A stretch of DNA of 64,000 nucleotides from Clostridium transplantifaecale (GCF_900626075.1 NZ_UYZY01000008.1:1-64000), one strand, 5' to 3'; positions 1 through 9,075 are shown, counted from the stretch's first letter. The notes: generated by a model not told the origin, from the letters alone. Numbers and translations are program-made.

Positions 1-1
1 G

Positions 2-300
2 AAAAAGATTCCGGAGGGAACCTGGGAGTTCATTGGTACTTACCGAGGTCTTTTCGAGGTTAGTACCATTATGTACTCCAAAGAGCGCGAGCGTTTCCCG
101 CAGGAACTTTTTCTGCCCGGATTCCCCACCCGCGACAATCTAACGCCCGGGACGAAAGACTCATCGATCCCCCTCACCACCCCGGTCCCCGGCCTGACGG
201 CGGCGTCCTCATTTCTCAATCAAATCCTCATTTCATGCGGTTTTCAGGGCCACGCTTTGAAATTGAGCGGATTGGGCATTCCGTTTAAAAAGACGTTATC
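2..300 (+). other. Unassigned left-edge segment with an open frame
   Basis: A reading frame is open from the window edge (base 2) to a stop at 451 on the plus strand, but it runs through a terminator-like hairpin and into the 3' end of the glycerate kinase gene, so its last third cannot be coding. Residues near the edge (KKIPEGTWEFIGTYRGLFEV) do not match a family I recognise. A small dyad (GGTACT/AGTACC, 36-68) is also visible. It could be the tail of a gene lying outside the window or non-coding DNA. Confidence 0.15.
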
Positions 301-345
301 AGGACACCAGATATCAAAAGTTATCCGGTGTCCTGAATTTTTATT
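301..345. terminator. Intrinsic terminator, probably bidirectional
   Basis: AGGACACC (301-308) pairs with GGTGTCCT (327-334); GATA/TATC extends the stem inside. TTTTT follows closely on the plus strand, and on the minus strand a T run follows after about 9 bases. It lies 50 bases past the stop of the last gene of the sigma-54 operon and may end that transcript. Confidence 0.65.
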
Positions 346-384
346 GAGTGGCAATGTAAAGTTCGCGAAGCGTGCTTTTCGTTG

Positions 385-1530
385 TTATTTATCTTTTAAA
401 GAAATCCCCACTTTCAAAAGCCGGAACAGTCTCCCGGCCGCACCGGCATAAAGCTCCTCCGCCCGTTCCATTGCCTCGTCCAGGTTCATTGCTCCATTCA
501 CGGTCGGAATTATGCTCAGAATTCCATGCTCATAAATATTTTCCGCACCCTCTCCCATGCCTCCGACAACCGCGACCGCCGGGACACCCAGCCGTTTGCA
601 GTGTTCTCCCACTCCGCTTGGGACCTTTCCGAATGAGGACTGCCAGTCCATCCGTCCCTCGCCCGTTATGACGAGATCCACGCCTCTCAGTTTCCGGTCA
701 AAATCAATCAGATCCAGCACTGCCTCAATTCCCGGTTTCATTTCCGCATCCAGGAATACAGACAGAGCCGCTCCAAGGCCTCCGGCCGCGCCTGCCCCCT
801 CTGCAGCGGCAATGTCATAGCCGCACAGTTCCGCCATAAGTTCTCCGTACCGCTCCATACCGGCCTCAAGCAATTCGATATCCGCTTCGGTTCCTCCTTT
901 TTGGCGGCCAAATGTGCGGGCCGCGCCGTCTTTTCCGGTCAGGGGATTTTTCACGTCGCACATCACGGTAAAACTTGCCCCACGGACGAGAGGACAGATT
1001 AGCTCCGAATCTATGCTTTTTACCCGGCTCAAATCCCGGCCTGTTCCCTCCAGCTCGTTTCCTTCCTCATCCAGGAACCGGACTCCCAGCACACGCAGGG
1101 CTCCCATACCTCCATCATTGGTGGCGCTGCCGCCGATTGCCACCGTAATCTGACTGCATCCCCGTTCCAGCGCGTCGAGTATCAGCTGTCCTGTCCCATA
1201 CGTGCCGGTCAGCAGCGGATTTCTCTCCTCCGGCTTCAGGAGAGGAAGGCCGGACGCCTCCGCCATCTCAATAAATGCACGCCCGCCGTCAAGCACGGCA
1301 TAGGATGCCAAAACATTTCTCCCAAGCGGATCCCGCACTTCCTTCCGTATAAGAATTCCTCCCGCCGCCTGAAGCACGGCCTCCAGTGTCCCCTCTCCTC
1401 CATCCGCTACAGGAAGGCTGATGCATTCACAGTCCGGGAAACAGAGCCTGGCCTCCCGTTCCAGAATGGCGGCCGTCTGTGCCGAAGATAACGAACCTTT
1501 AAAGGAATCCGACGCAAACAGAAATTTCAT
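385..1530 (-). CDS. Glycerate kinase (GarK/GlxK family)
   Basis: 381 residues, the usual length of the family. It phosphorylates D-glycerate (2-phosphoglycerate is the normal product in this family) and so feeds glycerate into lower glycolysis. The start MKFLFASDSFKGSLSS is the typical N-terminus, followed by PVADGGEGT, the glycine-rich GAGAAGGLGAAL near residue 245 and TGEGRMD near residue 290. It is the last gene of the nine-gene minus-strand operon, 50 bases after the hydroxyacid dehydrogenase, which could make its substrate by reducing hydroxypyruvate or tartronate semialdehyde. Family assignment is firm; the pathway role is inferred from the neighbours. Confidence 0.93.
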   Translation of the reverse strand: MKFLFASDSFKGSLSSAQTAAILEREARLCFPDCECISLPVADGGEGTLEAVLQAAGGILIRKEVRDPLGRNVLASYAVLDGGRAFIEMAEASGLPLLKPEERNPLLTGTYGTGQLILDALERGCSQITVAIGGSATNDGGMGALRVLGVRFLDEEGNELEGTGRDLSRVKSIDSELICPLVRGASFTVMCDVKNPLTGKDGAARTFGRQKGGTEADIELLEAGMERYGELMAELCGYDIAAAEGAGAAGGLGAALSVFLDAEMKPGIEAVLDLIDFDRKLRGVDLVITGEGRMDWQSSFGKVPSGVGEHCKRLGVPAVAVVGGMGEGAENIYEHGILSIIPTVNGAMNLDEAMERAEELYAGAAGRLFRLLKVGISLKDK

Positions 1531-1580
1531 TATGGCATTCTCCTTCCCGAGCAGTCTTAGAATCTCTGAAACATTTCTCC

Positions 1581-2537
1581 TCAGCCATTAACTACATTGA
1601 CGGGGGCGCCTTCTATAAACTGCTTCAGGTTATCGACTGCAATGTCCATCAGCCGTTTCCTGCTTTCCTTCGTTCCCCAGCTCATATGCGGCGTGATGAG
1701 GCAGTTTCTCGCCCCTAAAAGCGGATTGTCCTTTCTGATAGGCTCCGTGGAAACCACATCCAGCCCGGCCGCATATACCTTCCCGCTGTTCAGCGCATCG
1801 GCCAGATCCTGTTCGGCTATCAGCCCTCCCCTGGAATTGTTGATGATAATCACTCCGTCTTTCATTTTTCCGATTGTCTCACGGCTAATCATTTCCTTTG
1901 TGGAAGGAAAAAGAGGGCAATGGAGGGCGATGACATCCGACTCCGCATACAGCCTGTCTAAATCCACATACTCCGCCAGCCGCTTTCCGCTTTCATTAGG
2001 ATATGCATCATAGGCTGTCACGCGCATATTAAGCGCTGCGGCAATGCGGCCTGTGGCTTGGCCGATACGGCCGAAACCGACGATTCCGATGGTCTTTCCC
2101 GCCAGTTCAATCAACGGATAATCCCAATAACACCAGTCCCTGCAGTTCTCCCACTTTCCCTTGTGGACCGTTCTGTCATGATAACCGATGTGGTGGCAGA
2201 TTTCCAAAAGCATGGCGATGGCAAACTGCCCTACCGTATCCGTACCGTAAGTTGGAATATTCGTCACAATGATACCCCTTTTCTTCGCAGCCTCCGTATC
2301 CACCACGTTGTATCCCGTTGCAAGAACGCCGATGTACCTGATTCCCGGACAGGCATCCATAATTTCTTCCGTAACGGCCACTTTATTGGTGAGGATTACA
2401 TCCGCATCCCCAATCCGTTCCGCGGTCAGTTCCTCCGGAGTGCGGTCATATACGGTAAATTCACCGAGCTCTTCGAAACCGGACCAGCTTAAATCTCCGG
2501 GATTTTCTGTATATCCGTCCAATACCACGATTTTCAT
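1581..2537 (-). CDS. D-2-hydroxyacid dehydrogenase (hydroxypyruvate reductase-like)
   Basis: 318 residues. NAD(P)-dependent reduction of a 2-keto acid to a D-2-hydroxy acid. The Rossmann motif GIVGFGRIGQATG (about residue 150) and the family's catalytic Arg, Glu and His are visible in NNSRGG, the VSTEP stretch and ITPHMSWGT. A glycerate kinase gene directly downstream suggests the product is D-glycerate, which would make this a hydroxypyruvate reductase; glyoxylate or other keto acids cannot be excluded. Start ATG at 2537 has GGAGAG 8-10 bases upstream. 132 bases separate it from the lyase gene upstream, with no terminator seen. Confidence 0.9.
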   Translation of the reverse strand: MKIVVLDGYTENPGDLSWSGFEELGEFTVYDRTPEELTAERIGDADVILTNKVAVTEEIMDACPGIRYIGVLATGYNVVDTEAAKKRGIIVTNIPTYGTDTVGQFAIAMLLEICHHIGYHDRTVHKGKWENCRDWCYWDYPLIELAGKTIGIVGFGRIGQATGRIAAALNMRVTAYDAYPNESGKRLAEYVDLDRLYAESDVIALHCPLFPSTKEMISRETIGKMKDGVIIINNSRGGLIAEQDLADALNSGKVYAAGLDVVSTEPIRKDNPLLGARNCLITPHMSWGTKESRKRLMDIAVDNLKQFIEGAPVNVVNG

Positions 2538-2669
2538 ATAAGCGGATCTCTCCTTTCCGTAAATGATTTTACTCTTTCGTTAATATTCTTTTGTATCCTA
2601 TCTTTACCGTTTTTTTATATTTCTTATGTTCATCGGTATCCTATATTCTTTCGTCCCCTGTGTCCCCTG

Positions 2670-3557
2670 TCATCGGAACTCATACGTTTTAAAATTTGCT
2701 TCCCTCTTCTGGAGCTCCGGCAGTCCTACGATACCGGTAAACTCGTTAAATGTTGTCATCTGCTCCACGCAGCCCGCGGATGTTCCTTCCCGTTTGAGCT
2801 GCTCCAGCATCCGCTTCATGGCCTTGGCTGCGACAAAAGCCGTTCCGACCGGGAAGATTACAATATTAAATCCCATCTCCTCCAACTGTTCTGCAGTCCG
2901 GGGCGGCGTCTTTCCATTTTCCGTCTGGTTAGTAAATTTATAGACGTTGGGAATCGATCCGACCGCCCTCAGTTCGTCGTCACTGCGCAGTGCATCGGCG
3001 TAGACAATATCAGCGCCTGCATCGCGGTACGCGGTAAGACGGCGGATTGCTTCGTCAATTCCATGGGTCGCCCTGGCATCCGTTCTGGCGATAATCATCA
3101 TCTCGTCTCTCGCCTCCACGGCCGCCCTGATTTTCTCCACATGCTCTTCCATGGAGATGACCGCTTTATTTTCCATATGGCCGCAGCGTTTCGGGAACAC
3201 CTGATCCTCCAGATGGACCGCCGCCATTCCCGCTCTCTCAAACTCTTTCACCGTACGGTAAACATTCAGGGGATTGCCGTATCCCGTATCAATGTCGCCG
3301 ATTAACGGAATATTCAGGAACGCGTTCATATTTGCGCATACATTTGCCATCTCATTCATAGTCATAAGGCCGTAGTCCGGCTCTCCCAGTATAGATGCGG
3401 CCGCCCCGTATCCCGTCATAAATGCGGCCTCGAACCCGCACTGCTCAATCAGCCTGGCCGAAAGGCAGTCATAAGCTCCCGGGGCAACGATAATTTTCGG
3501 ATCTTTTAAACGCTCCCTCAAAACGCGGGCGCCGCTGTTTTTACTGTTTGCATACAT
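2670..3557 (-). CDS. Isocitrate lyase/PEP mutase superfamily C-C lyase (methylisocitrate or 2,3-dimethylmalate lyase-like)
   Basis: 295 residues, the length of methylisocitrate and dimethylmalate lyases. Visible are GDIDTGYGN (metal site), LEDQVFPKRCGH (the KRCGH catalytic-loop motif that marks true C-C bond lyases), IARTDA and GKTPPRTAEQL. Such enzymes split a 2-hydroxy-(tri/di)carboxylate into a 2-keto acid (pyruvate or glyoxylate) and a carboxylate. The pairing with an aconitase-type dehydratase just upstream resembles the dehydratase plus lyase step of 2,3-dimethylmalate or methylcitrate pathways, but no citrate-synthase-like gene is nearby, so the methylcitrate cycle is unlikely to be the whole story. 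The substrate is not fixed by the sequence. Confidence 0.88.
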   Translation of the reverse strand: MYANSKNSGARVLRERLKDPKIIVAPGAYDCLSARLIEQCGFEAAFMTGYGAAASILGEPDYGLMTMNEMANVCANMNAFLNIPLIGDIDTGYGNPLNVYRTVKEFERAGMAAVHLEDQVFPKRCGHMENKAVISMEEHVEKIRAAVEARDEMMIIARTDARATHGIDEAIRRLTAYRDAGADIVYADALRSDDELRAVGSIPNVYKFTNQTENGKTPPRTAEQLEEMGFNIVIFPVGTAFVAAKAMKRMLEQLKREGTSAGCVEQMTTFNEFTGIVGLPELQKREANFKTYEFR

Positions 3558-3559
3558 AT

Positions 3560-4114
3560 CTATTTGTCCTCCTGTATTTTAATATTCCCGGCCGTTTTAC
3601 CTTTCACCGGCACTGTGTCATGCCCGTTTATCTGAAGATTGGTATAACCTACCAGTCCGCCTGCCATCATAATTTCCCGCATAAATTCCGGGAATGCCTG
3701 GCCCTGATAAACCGTCCCCTTTGTCTTATCCGTTATCACTCCGCTGTCAAAGTCCACCGTCACCTCGTCCCCGGCCTCAATCTCTTTTGTGGCCTCCGGG
3801 CACTCTATAATCGGCAAACCTATATTAATCGAATTACGGTAGAAAATGCGGGCAAAGGTCTCCGCGATAACACAGCTCACCCCTGCGCATTTGATAGCCA
3901 GCGGCGCATGTTCGCGGGAGGAACCGCAGCCAAAATTTTTATTGGCCACAATCAGGTCTCCTTCTTTTACCCGGTTCACAAATTCCCTGTCGATATCCTC
4001 CATACAATGCCGGGCCAGTTCCATTCCGTCCGTTGCATTTAAATATCTGGCCGGTATAATCACATCCGTGTCCACATTGTCCCCATATTTAAATACATGT
4101 CCATTTACTTTCAT
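3560..4114 (-). CDS. Aconitase-type dehydratase, small subunit (LeuD/DmdB-like)
   Basis: 184 residues, swivelling domain of a two-subunit hydro-lyase. MKVNGHVFKYGDNVDTDVIIPARYL and NFGCGSSREHAPLAIK are classic LeuD motifs. The frame is open to 4309, but the upstream part overlaps the large-subunit gene out of frame; GGGAGG lies 5 bases before the ATG at 4114, which is 15 bases after the large-subunit stop, so this start is preferred. With the large subunit it should hydrate/dehydrate a C4-C6 di- or tricarboxylate. No leuA or leuB is nearby, so a role in leucine synthesis is doubtful; a catabolic dehydratase feeding the adjacent lyase is more likely. Confidence 0.88.
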   Translation of the reverse strand: MKVNGHVFKYGDNVDTDVIIPARYLNATDGMELARHCMEDIDREFVNRVKEGDLIVANKNFGCGSSREHAPLAIKCAGVSCVIAETFARIFYRNSINIGLPIIECPEATKEIEAGDEVTVDFDSGVITDKTKGTVYQGQAFPEFMREIMMAGGLVGYTNLQINGHDTVPVKGKTAGNIKIQEDK

Positions 4115-4128
4115 CGCATCCTCCCGCA

Positions 4129-5397
4129 TTATAATCCCAGGTCGCCGGGCCCGCTGATTCTGCCTGTGACCGCACTGGCCGCCGCCACAGCCGGGCTTGC
4201 CAGATAAATTTCTGAAGTCACATGCCCCATACGGCCTACAAAATTCCGGTTTGTGCTCGAAACACACCGTTCCCCTTCTGCCAGAATTCCCATATAACCG
4301 CCGGTGCACGGTCCGCAGGTCGGAGTGCTGACAACAGCTCCCGCCCCGATAAAAATCTCCAGAAGGCCCTCTTTCATCGCCTGAAGATAGACGGCCTGCG
4401 TGGCCGGAATTACGATACAGCGGACTCCCCTGGCCACCTTCCTGTTTTGAAGCACTTTTGCGGCCGCCCTCATATCCTCCATTCTTCCATTGGTACAGGA
4501 ACCAATTACCACCTGATCAATGGGAATATTGCCTGCCTCATCAACCGTCTTTGTATTCTCCGGCAAAAATGGGAAGGCAACCGTAGGTTTCAGCTTCGAA
4601 AGGTCGATTGTATAAACCGCCTCATATACGGCGTCTTCATCCGCCTGGTATTTTTTGAAATCCCGTGCCGAATGCGCTTTCAGATACTCCACAGTTGTAT
4701 CGTCCACCGGAAAGATCCCGTTTTTCGCTCCCGCTTCAATCGCCATATTGCAGATGGTAAAACGGTCGTCCATTGAGAGATATCCGATGCCGTCTCCCGT
4801 ATATTCCATAGATTGGTAGAGGGCTCCGTCCACACCGAGCATACCGATAATATGTAAAATTATATCTTTCCCGCTGATCCATTTGGACGGCTTCCCCGTC
4901 AGGACAATCTTTATTGCCGAAGGCACCTTAAACCACGCTTTTCCCGTCACCATGCCGACCGCCATATCTGTGCTTCCGACACCCGTGGAGAATGCCCCCA
5001 GCGCTCCGTAGGTGCAGGTGTGGGAGTCGGCTCCTATTACAACATCTCCGGCCGTTACAAGTCCTTTTTCCGGAAGCAGCGCATGCTCAATTCCCATCAC
5101 ACCCACATCAAAATAATTTGTTATTTCATTCCTTCCGGCAAATTCGCGGCAGTACTTGCAATTCTGGGCCGACTTGATATCCTTATTGGGGACAAAATGG
5201 TCCATGACCAGCGCGATCTTGTCTTTATGAAATACCGATGGACTGCCTATCTTCTCCATCTCGGCAATAGCAATCGGCGTCGTAACGTCATTGCCAAGCA
5301 GTAAATCCAGATTTGCCTCAATCAACTGACCAGCCGTCACTTCGCTGAGACCGGCGTGGGCGGCTAAGATTTTCTGGGTCATTGTCATTCCTGTCAT
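4129..5397 (-). CDS. Aconitase-type dehydratase, large [4Fe-4S] subunit (LeuC/DmdA-like)
   Basis: About 422 residues from the ATG at 5397, which has AGGAGG 8 bases upstream; an ATG at 5403 is only 2 bases from that site and one at 5418 precedes it. Cluster ligands are visible as Cys in VIGSCTNGR and the two Cys of PTCGPCTGG. GADSHTCTYGALGAF and STNRNFVGRMG are family signatures. It is the catalytic half of an isomerase or dehydratase with the LeuD-like protein encoded next. The family covers isopropylmalate isomerase, homoaconitase, citraconate/methylmalate and 2,3-dimethylmalate dehydratase; genome context (TRAP transporter, C-C lyase) favours a catabolic member. Confidence 0.9.
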   Translation of the reverse strand: MTGMTMTQKILAAHAGLSEVTAGQLIEANLDLLLGNDVTTPIAIAEMEKIGSPSVFHKDKIALVMDHFVPNKDIKSAQNCKYCREFAGRNEITNYFDVGVMGIEHALLPEKGLVTAGDVVIGADSHTCTYGALGAFSTGVGSTDMAVGMVTGKAWFKVPSAIKIVLTGKPSKWISGKDIILHIIGMLGVDGALYQSMEYTGDGIGYLSMDDRFTICNMAIEAGAKNGIFPVDDTTVEYLKAHSARDFKKYQADEDAVYEAVYTIDLSKLKPTVAFPFLPENTKTVDEAGNIPIDQVVIGSCTNGRMEDMRAAAKVLQNRKVARGVRCIVIPATQAVYLQAMKEGLLEIFIGAGAVVSTPTCGPCTGGYMGILAEGERCVSSTNRNFVGRMGHVTSEIYLASPAVAAASAVTGRISGPGDLGL

Positions 5398-5441
5398 TTG
5401 CATATCCTCCTGATTCATTCATAAATTCCCCAAACCAATAC

Positions 5442-6707
5442 TTATCCATATATCATCCGGGGCAGAAACAGGGTGAAATCCGGCCAGTAAGTAATCAGTA
5501 TCAGTACAATGATCGAGATAAGAAAGAACGGCATCGCCTCTTTTACCTGTTCGGCAAATGATGTATCTGCCATACGCGCAGTCATGAACAGGCTGACAGC
5601 CACCGGTGGAGTCAAACAGCCCAGATTCAGGTTAAAAACGACTATCAGTCCCATCTGAATCAAATTAATGCCATACGCGTTCGACAACGGAATCAACAAC
5701 GGAGTAACAATCAGAAGCGCCGCTGCCGGAGCCAGAAGCATTCCCATGATTACCAGCAAAACATTAACCATCAGAAGTACTACCACACGGCTCACTTTCG
5801 CCGCAACAATCGCATTGACAATTGTCTGAGGCAGCTGACCTCTCGTGATAACATAGGCTAAAAAGGTAGATGCACCAATAATAAATGTAATTGCCGCAGT
5901 CTCTCTCACCGACTCTCCTACCGTTTTAATGAGTTCCCTGAACGAAAGCCTTTTAACGAACCAGACCACCAGCACGTAAACAGTGGTAATACCGGCTGAT
6001 TCCGTTACTGTAAAAATACCGGCACAGATTCCGACTACAATAATCAAAGGAATTACGAGAGCCGGTATCGCCCTGAGCCCGGAACGTCTTATTTCCTTGA
6101 ACGAGCACTTTTCATGAACCGGAAAGTTCCTGAGCTTTGCAGTACGAATCGTAATCATGATATATAAAACCGCGCTTAAGATTCCCGGTACAATACCTGC
6201 CATAAACAGCCAGCCGATCGACTGGTTGGATTGACACGCATAGATTACAAGCAACAGGCTCGGGGGGATGATAGGTCCGAGTGAACCGGCCGCTGCGATT
6301 ACCGCTCCTGCAAAACCTCCGCCGTAGCCTTCCTTTTTCAAGGCCGGTATCAAAACGCCGCCCAAAGAGGCGATGGATGCCGCGGAAGAACCGCAGATAG
6401 CCGCAAAAAAAGCGCCTGCAGCAATTCCTGCTATTGCCAGTCCTCCTTTAAACCTTCCAAAGATGGCATTGCAAAAATCAACCAGAATCTCCGTGAGACC
6501 CGTTTTTGACATAAGCGCTCCCATAAATATAAACAGAGGGATTGCTATCATGGAAAAAGAATTCAACCCGGCAAACAGCTGAGACCCCATAATCGATGGG
6601 GACAAGTGAAGAATCTGAAGGCCGTAAATTCCGGCTGCCCCCATGGCAAGCGCTATTGGCACTCCCAGAAGCAGGGTAAGCAAAAAGATAATTAATACAA
6701 TACCCAT
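5442..6707 (-). CDS. dctM: TRAP transporter large permease (DctM)
   Basis: 421 residues with about a dozen hydrophobic segments, the normal size of DctM. Conserved features include the N-terminal LLGVPIALAMG, FIFMGALM, AAICGSSAASIASLG and GSLGPIIPPS. It is the cation-coupled membrane channel of a tripartite ATP-independent periplasmic transporter and works with the DctQ and DctP proteins encoded immediately upstream (2 and about 525 bases). Imports a carboxylate; the substrate is presumably what the downstream dehydratase and lyase consume. Confidence 0.95.
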   Translation of the reverse strand: MGIVLIIFLLTLLLGVPIALAMGAAGIYGLQILHLSPSIMGSQLFAGLNSFSMIAIPLFIFMGALMSKTGLTEILVDFCNAIFGRFKGGLAIAGIAAGAFFAAICGSSAASIASLGGVLIPALKKEGYGGGFAGAVIAAAGSLGPIIPPSLLLVIYACQSNQSIGWLFMAGIVPGILSAVLYIMITIRTAKLRNFPVHEKCSFKEIRRSGLRAIPALVIPLIIVVGICAGIFTVTESAGITTVYVLVVWFVKRLSFRELIKTVGESVRETAAITFIIGASTFLAYVITRGQLPQTIVNAIVAAKVSRVVVLLMVNVLLVIMGMLLAPAAALLIVTPLLIPLSNAYGINLIQMGLIVVFNLNLGCLTPPVAVSLFMTARMADTSFAEQVKEAMPFFLISIIVLILITYWPDFTLFLPRMIYG

Positions 6708-6708
6708 A

Positions 6709-7206
6709 CTATACCTCCCCCTCCTTCTTATTCGGAATTAACTGTTTAATTAAATCCAGAAGCAGAAATAAAAACAAAAACGCGAAAGATACCGGAACTG
6801 CCGCATAGACTACCGGCAGCGGAATTACAATTCCCCAGCTGGTAATTCCCTTTGCATTCATGCACTGCAGAATGCCGGAGTAACACCAGAGGACGGAAAC
6901 AAACATACTAATCACATCACAGATAATCTTAATAATCCTCAGCACTCTTCCAGACAGCTTTTCCTGGATTACGTCAACATAAAGCAGGCCGCCTTCACTT
7001 TGCACCAGTACGGCTCCAAACAAAGTAAGCCAGGCATAGCAATATATGGAGAGTGTTTCTGTCCATGGTGTTGATGTATTAATAACAAACCTGGAAAACA
7101 CCTGGACAGCAACACAGATTATTAATGTGATCATGAATATATTGCAGAAGACGGATACTACTTTGTCAAAAGCAGCCGTAATTTTATCTACATACTTCAT
7201 TCTCAA
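6709..7206 (-). CDS. dctQ: TRAP transporter small permease (DctQ)
   Basis: 165 residues with four hydrophobic segments and the family's SRFVINTSTPWTETLSIYCYAW region. Small membrane subunit that pairs with DctM. The stop is separated from dctM by a single base, so translation is probably coupled. Start is either TTG at 7206 (GGAG 5 bases upstream) or ATG at 7200. Confidence 0.93.
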   Translation of the reverse strand: MRMKYVDKITAAFDKVVSVFCNIFMITLIICVAVQVFSRFVINTSTPWTETLSIYCYAWLTLFGAVLVQSEGGLLYVDVIQEKLSGRVLRIIKIICDVISMFVSVLWCYSGILQCMNAKGITSWGIVIPLPVVYAAVPVSFAFLFLFLLLDLIKQLIPNKKEGEV

Positions 7207-7232
7207 TCATTCTCCTTTATATCATCTCATTA

Positions 7233-8258
7233 TCAGTTTCCTTTCCCGGCTGCTTTCAGAGCCACCATATATTCAGCCAGCTCAGGATATTTTTCAGCAT
7301 ATGTCGTTTCACTCAGCTCAATCCAGGGGGTCATATCAAATTCAACAACCTTACAACCGGCATCCTTGAAATCCTGAATCGCCTTCGGCTCTTCCTTCAC
7401 CAATTCCTCGGTTACATAGGCGGAACACTCTGCCGCTGTCTCGCGATATATTTTCTGGAAATCCTCCGGCATGCTGTTCAGCCAGGCAGAACTTGTAGGC
7501 CAGCAGTAATTGGCCTCTGTATGTTTTGTAAGAACAACCGTCTTCGTCACTTCAGGAATAGACTCGTCCCTGGCAACCGGAATCTCCTGCTCATATGCAT
7601 CCACAACTCCCTGCTGCATAGCGGAAAAAACTTCTGTAGAACTCATAGACACCGGTGTCATGCCCCAGGTACTATACTTATCCATCTCCATCTGGCTGCC
7701 GGAACAGCGGACTTTAATGCCTTTTAAATCGTTGAGTGAATTGACATCCTTATTCACAAAGAAATAACGCTGTCCTTTCCACGTAGGAGCCAACAGATAG
7801 AAACCTGATTCCTGTTCGCATTTTTCCAGCCATTTTGCCCCGGCTTCACTTGCATAGGCACGTTCAAATTCTTCCTGAGTCTCAAATAAAAACGGCCAGC
7901 TGTCGAAACAATAGGGTGAAATACCGGCTAATGCGATAGAAGAAATAATAGTAAGCTGAATATCGCCACTCTTCTGCTGCTCCAGAATATCATTCATGTT
8001 ACCAAGCTGGGCTGCCGGATAAATCGTCATCTTATACGCCCCGCCTGTTTTTTCTTCCAGTTTCTGGGCAAACATCTGACATGCTTTATTCTGTATTGTA
8101 TCTGCCCCGAAAATATGGGAACACACAAGTTCAACCGGCTCCGTCCCGGCAGCAGCCGTAGTTTCAACTGCCGGAGTTTCCGTTTTGCTGCCGCACCCTG
8201 TCAAAAGTCCTGCCACCATTACTCCCGCTAAAAACAAAGACAACATTTTTTTCATCAT
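7233..8258 (-). CDS. dctP: TRAP transporter substrate-binding lipoprotein (DctP)
   Basis: 341 residues. A lipoprotein signal peptide is clear: KK, hydrophobic LSLFLAGVMVAGLL and lipobox LTGC, followed by an Ala/Thr-rich linker. The body holds the DctP pattern (GADTIQNKACQMFAQKLEEK, YPAAQLGN, IKVRCSGSQM, VVDAYEQE). The Arg in KVRCSG corresponds to the family's usual carboxylate-binding Arg, so the ligand is likely an organic acid. ATG at 8258 has GGAGG 8 bases upstream; the ATG at 8264 is too close to it. First of the three TRAP genes, 37-43 bases after the crotonase gene. Confidence 0.94.
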   Translation of the reverse strand: MMKKMLSLFLAGVMVAGLLTGCGSKTETPAVETTAAAGTEPVELVCSHIFGADTIQNKACQMFAQKLEEKTGGAYKMTIYPAAQLGNMNDILEQQKSGDIQLTIISSIALAGISPYCFDSWPFLFETQEEFERAYASEAGAKWLEKCEQESGFYLLAPTWKGQRYFFVNKDVNSLNDLKGIKVRCSGSQMEMDKYSTWGMTPVSMSSTEVFSAMQQGVVDAYEQEIPVARDESIPEVTKTVVLTKHTEANYCWPTSSAWLNSMPEDFQKIYRETAAECSAYVTEELVKEEPKAIQDFKDAGCKVVEFDMTPWIELSETTYAEKYPELAEYMVALKAAGKGN

Positions 8259-8301
8259 GTACATTTCCTCCTTCTTTCATCTGCTTCAGTAAGTTCTTCA
8301 A

Positions 8302-9075
8302 TTAATAACCTTTTAGAACAGGATCCCTGTTTTCCTTTATTGCATAATCAACTTCCTGGGCATCATGAGTGGCCAGCATACAGCACAAAACATTTTTCGC
8401 ATACTCCAAGCTCTCTATCTGGCTCATGCCCTGCATCTTGTGATAGGCCTCGCGCCCCATTCCTGCCGTCAGGAGACTTCGTCCGGATATCAGCCTTGCC
8501 CAATCCAAAGCCGTATCCAAAACGCACTCGGCAGGAACTGCTCTGTTAATCAGATTCCACTGCAGCGCCGTATCCGCATCAATTAATTCACTGAGATAAG
8601 ACAGCTCAAAAACCCGCTTTTTAGGAATCGACCTCTGGGCGACCGCCAATGCCAGCACCGGGAAATTCCCCCGTTCAAGCTCAGGAAAACCAAACTTACT
8701 TGATTCCGACGCCACCGCCAAATCACATGCATCCAGAATCATCATTCCTCCCGCAACACAAAGTCCATTTACGGCGGCAATCAACGGTTTCCTCATATCG
8801 TACATCTGGAACATTAATCCCGAGCAGGAATCTGCAAACCCCCGCATTTCCATCATTTTTCCTCCGGGATAGCCGTCCATACGCCCTCCGGTCACAAAAT
8901 ATTCTCCTTTACCGGTCAGGATAACTGCTGTCACTTCAGGATCTTCCTGAGCACAGCGGAGCGCTTCCGTTACCTCTAAATAGGTATTTCGATCCATTCG
9001 ATTCTGATCCTGTAACTGATCGATCGAGATAACTGCAATCGATTCCCTGAGTTCATACTGAATAGATTTAAACAT
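8302..9075 (-). CDS. Enoyl-CoA hydratase/isomerase family protein (crotonase fold)
   Basis: 257 residues from ATG 9075, chosen because GGAGGAGG lies about 9 bases upstream; the frame continues open to 9141. Crotonase oxyanion-hole residues sit in AAVNGLCVAGGM and the FGFPELERG segment holds the usual active-site Glu region. First gene of the operon, about 97 bases after the predicted sigma-54 start site. No CoA ligase or CoA transferase gene lies in the operon, so either a CoA ester is supplied from elsewhere or this protein acts on a non-CoA substrate. Reaction unassigned. Confidence 0.85.
   Translation of the reverse strand: MFKSIQYELRESIAVISIDQLQDQNRMDRNTYLEVTEALRCAQEDPEVTAVILTGKGEYFVTGGRMDGYPGGKMMEMRGFADSCSGLMFQMYDMRKPLIAAVNGLCVAGGMMILDACDLAVASESSKFGFPELERGNFPVLALAVAQRSIPKKRVFELSYLSELIDADTALQWNLINRAVPAECVLDTALDWARLISGRSLLTAGMGREAYHKMQGMSQIESLEYAKNVLCCMLATHDAQEVDYAIKENRDPVLKGY

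Noticed and set aside
4115..4309. N-terminal extension of the LeuD-like gene
   Set aside because: Overlaps the large-subunit gene out of frame, and GGGAGG lies right before the ATG at 4114, where homology begins.
2670..5397. Methylcitrate cycle operon
   Set aside because: No citrate synthase-like gene or PrpD is nearby, and the dehydratase is of the two-subunit LeuCD type, so only the lyase family and the PrpR-type regulator agree.
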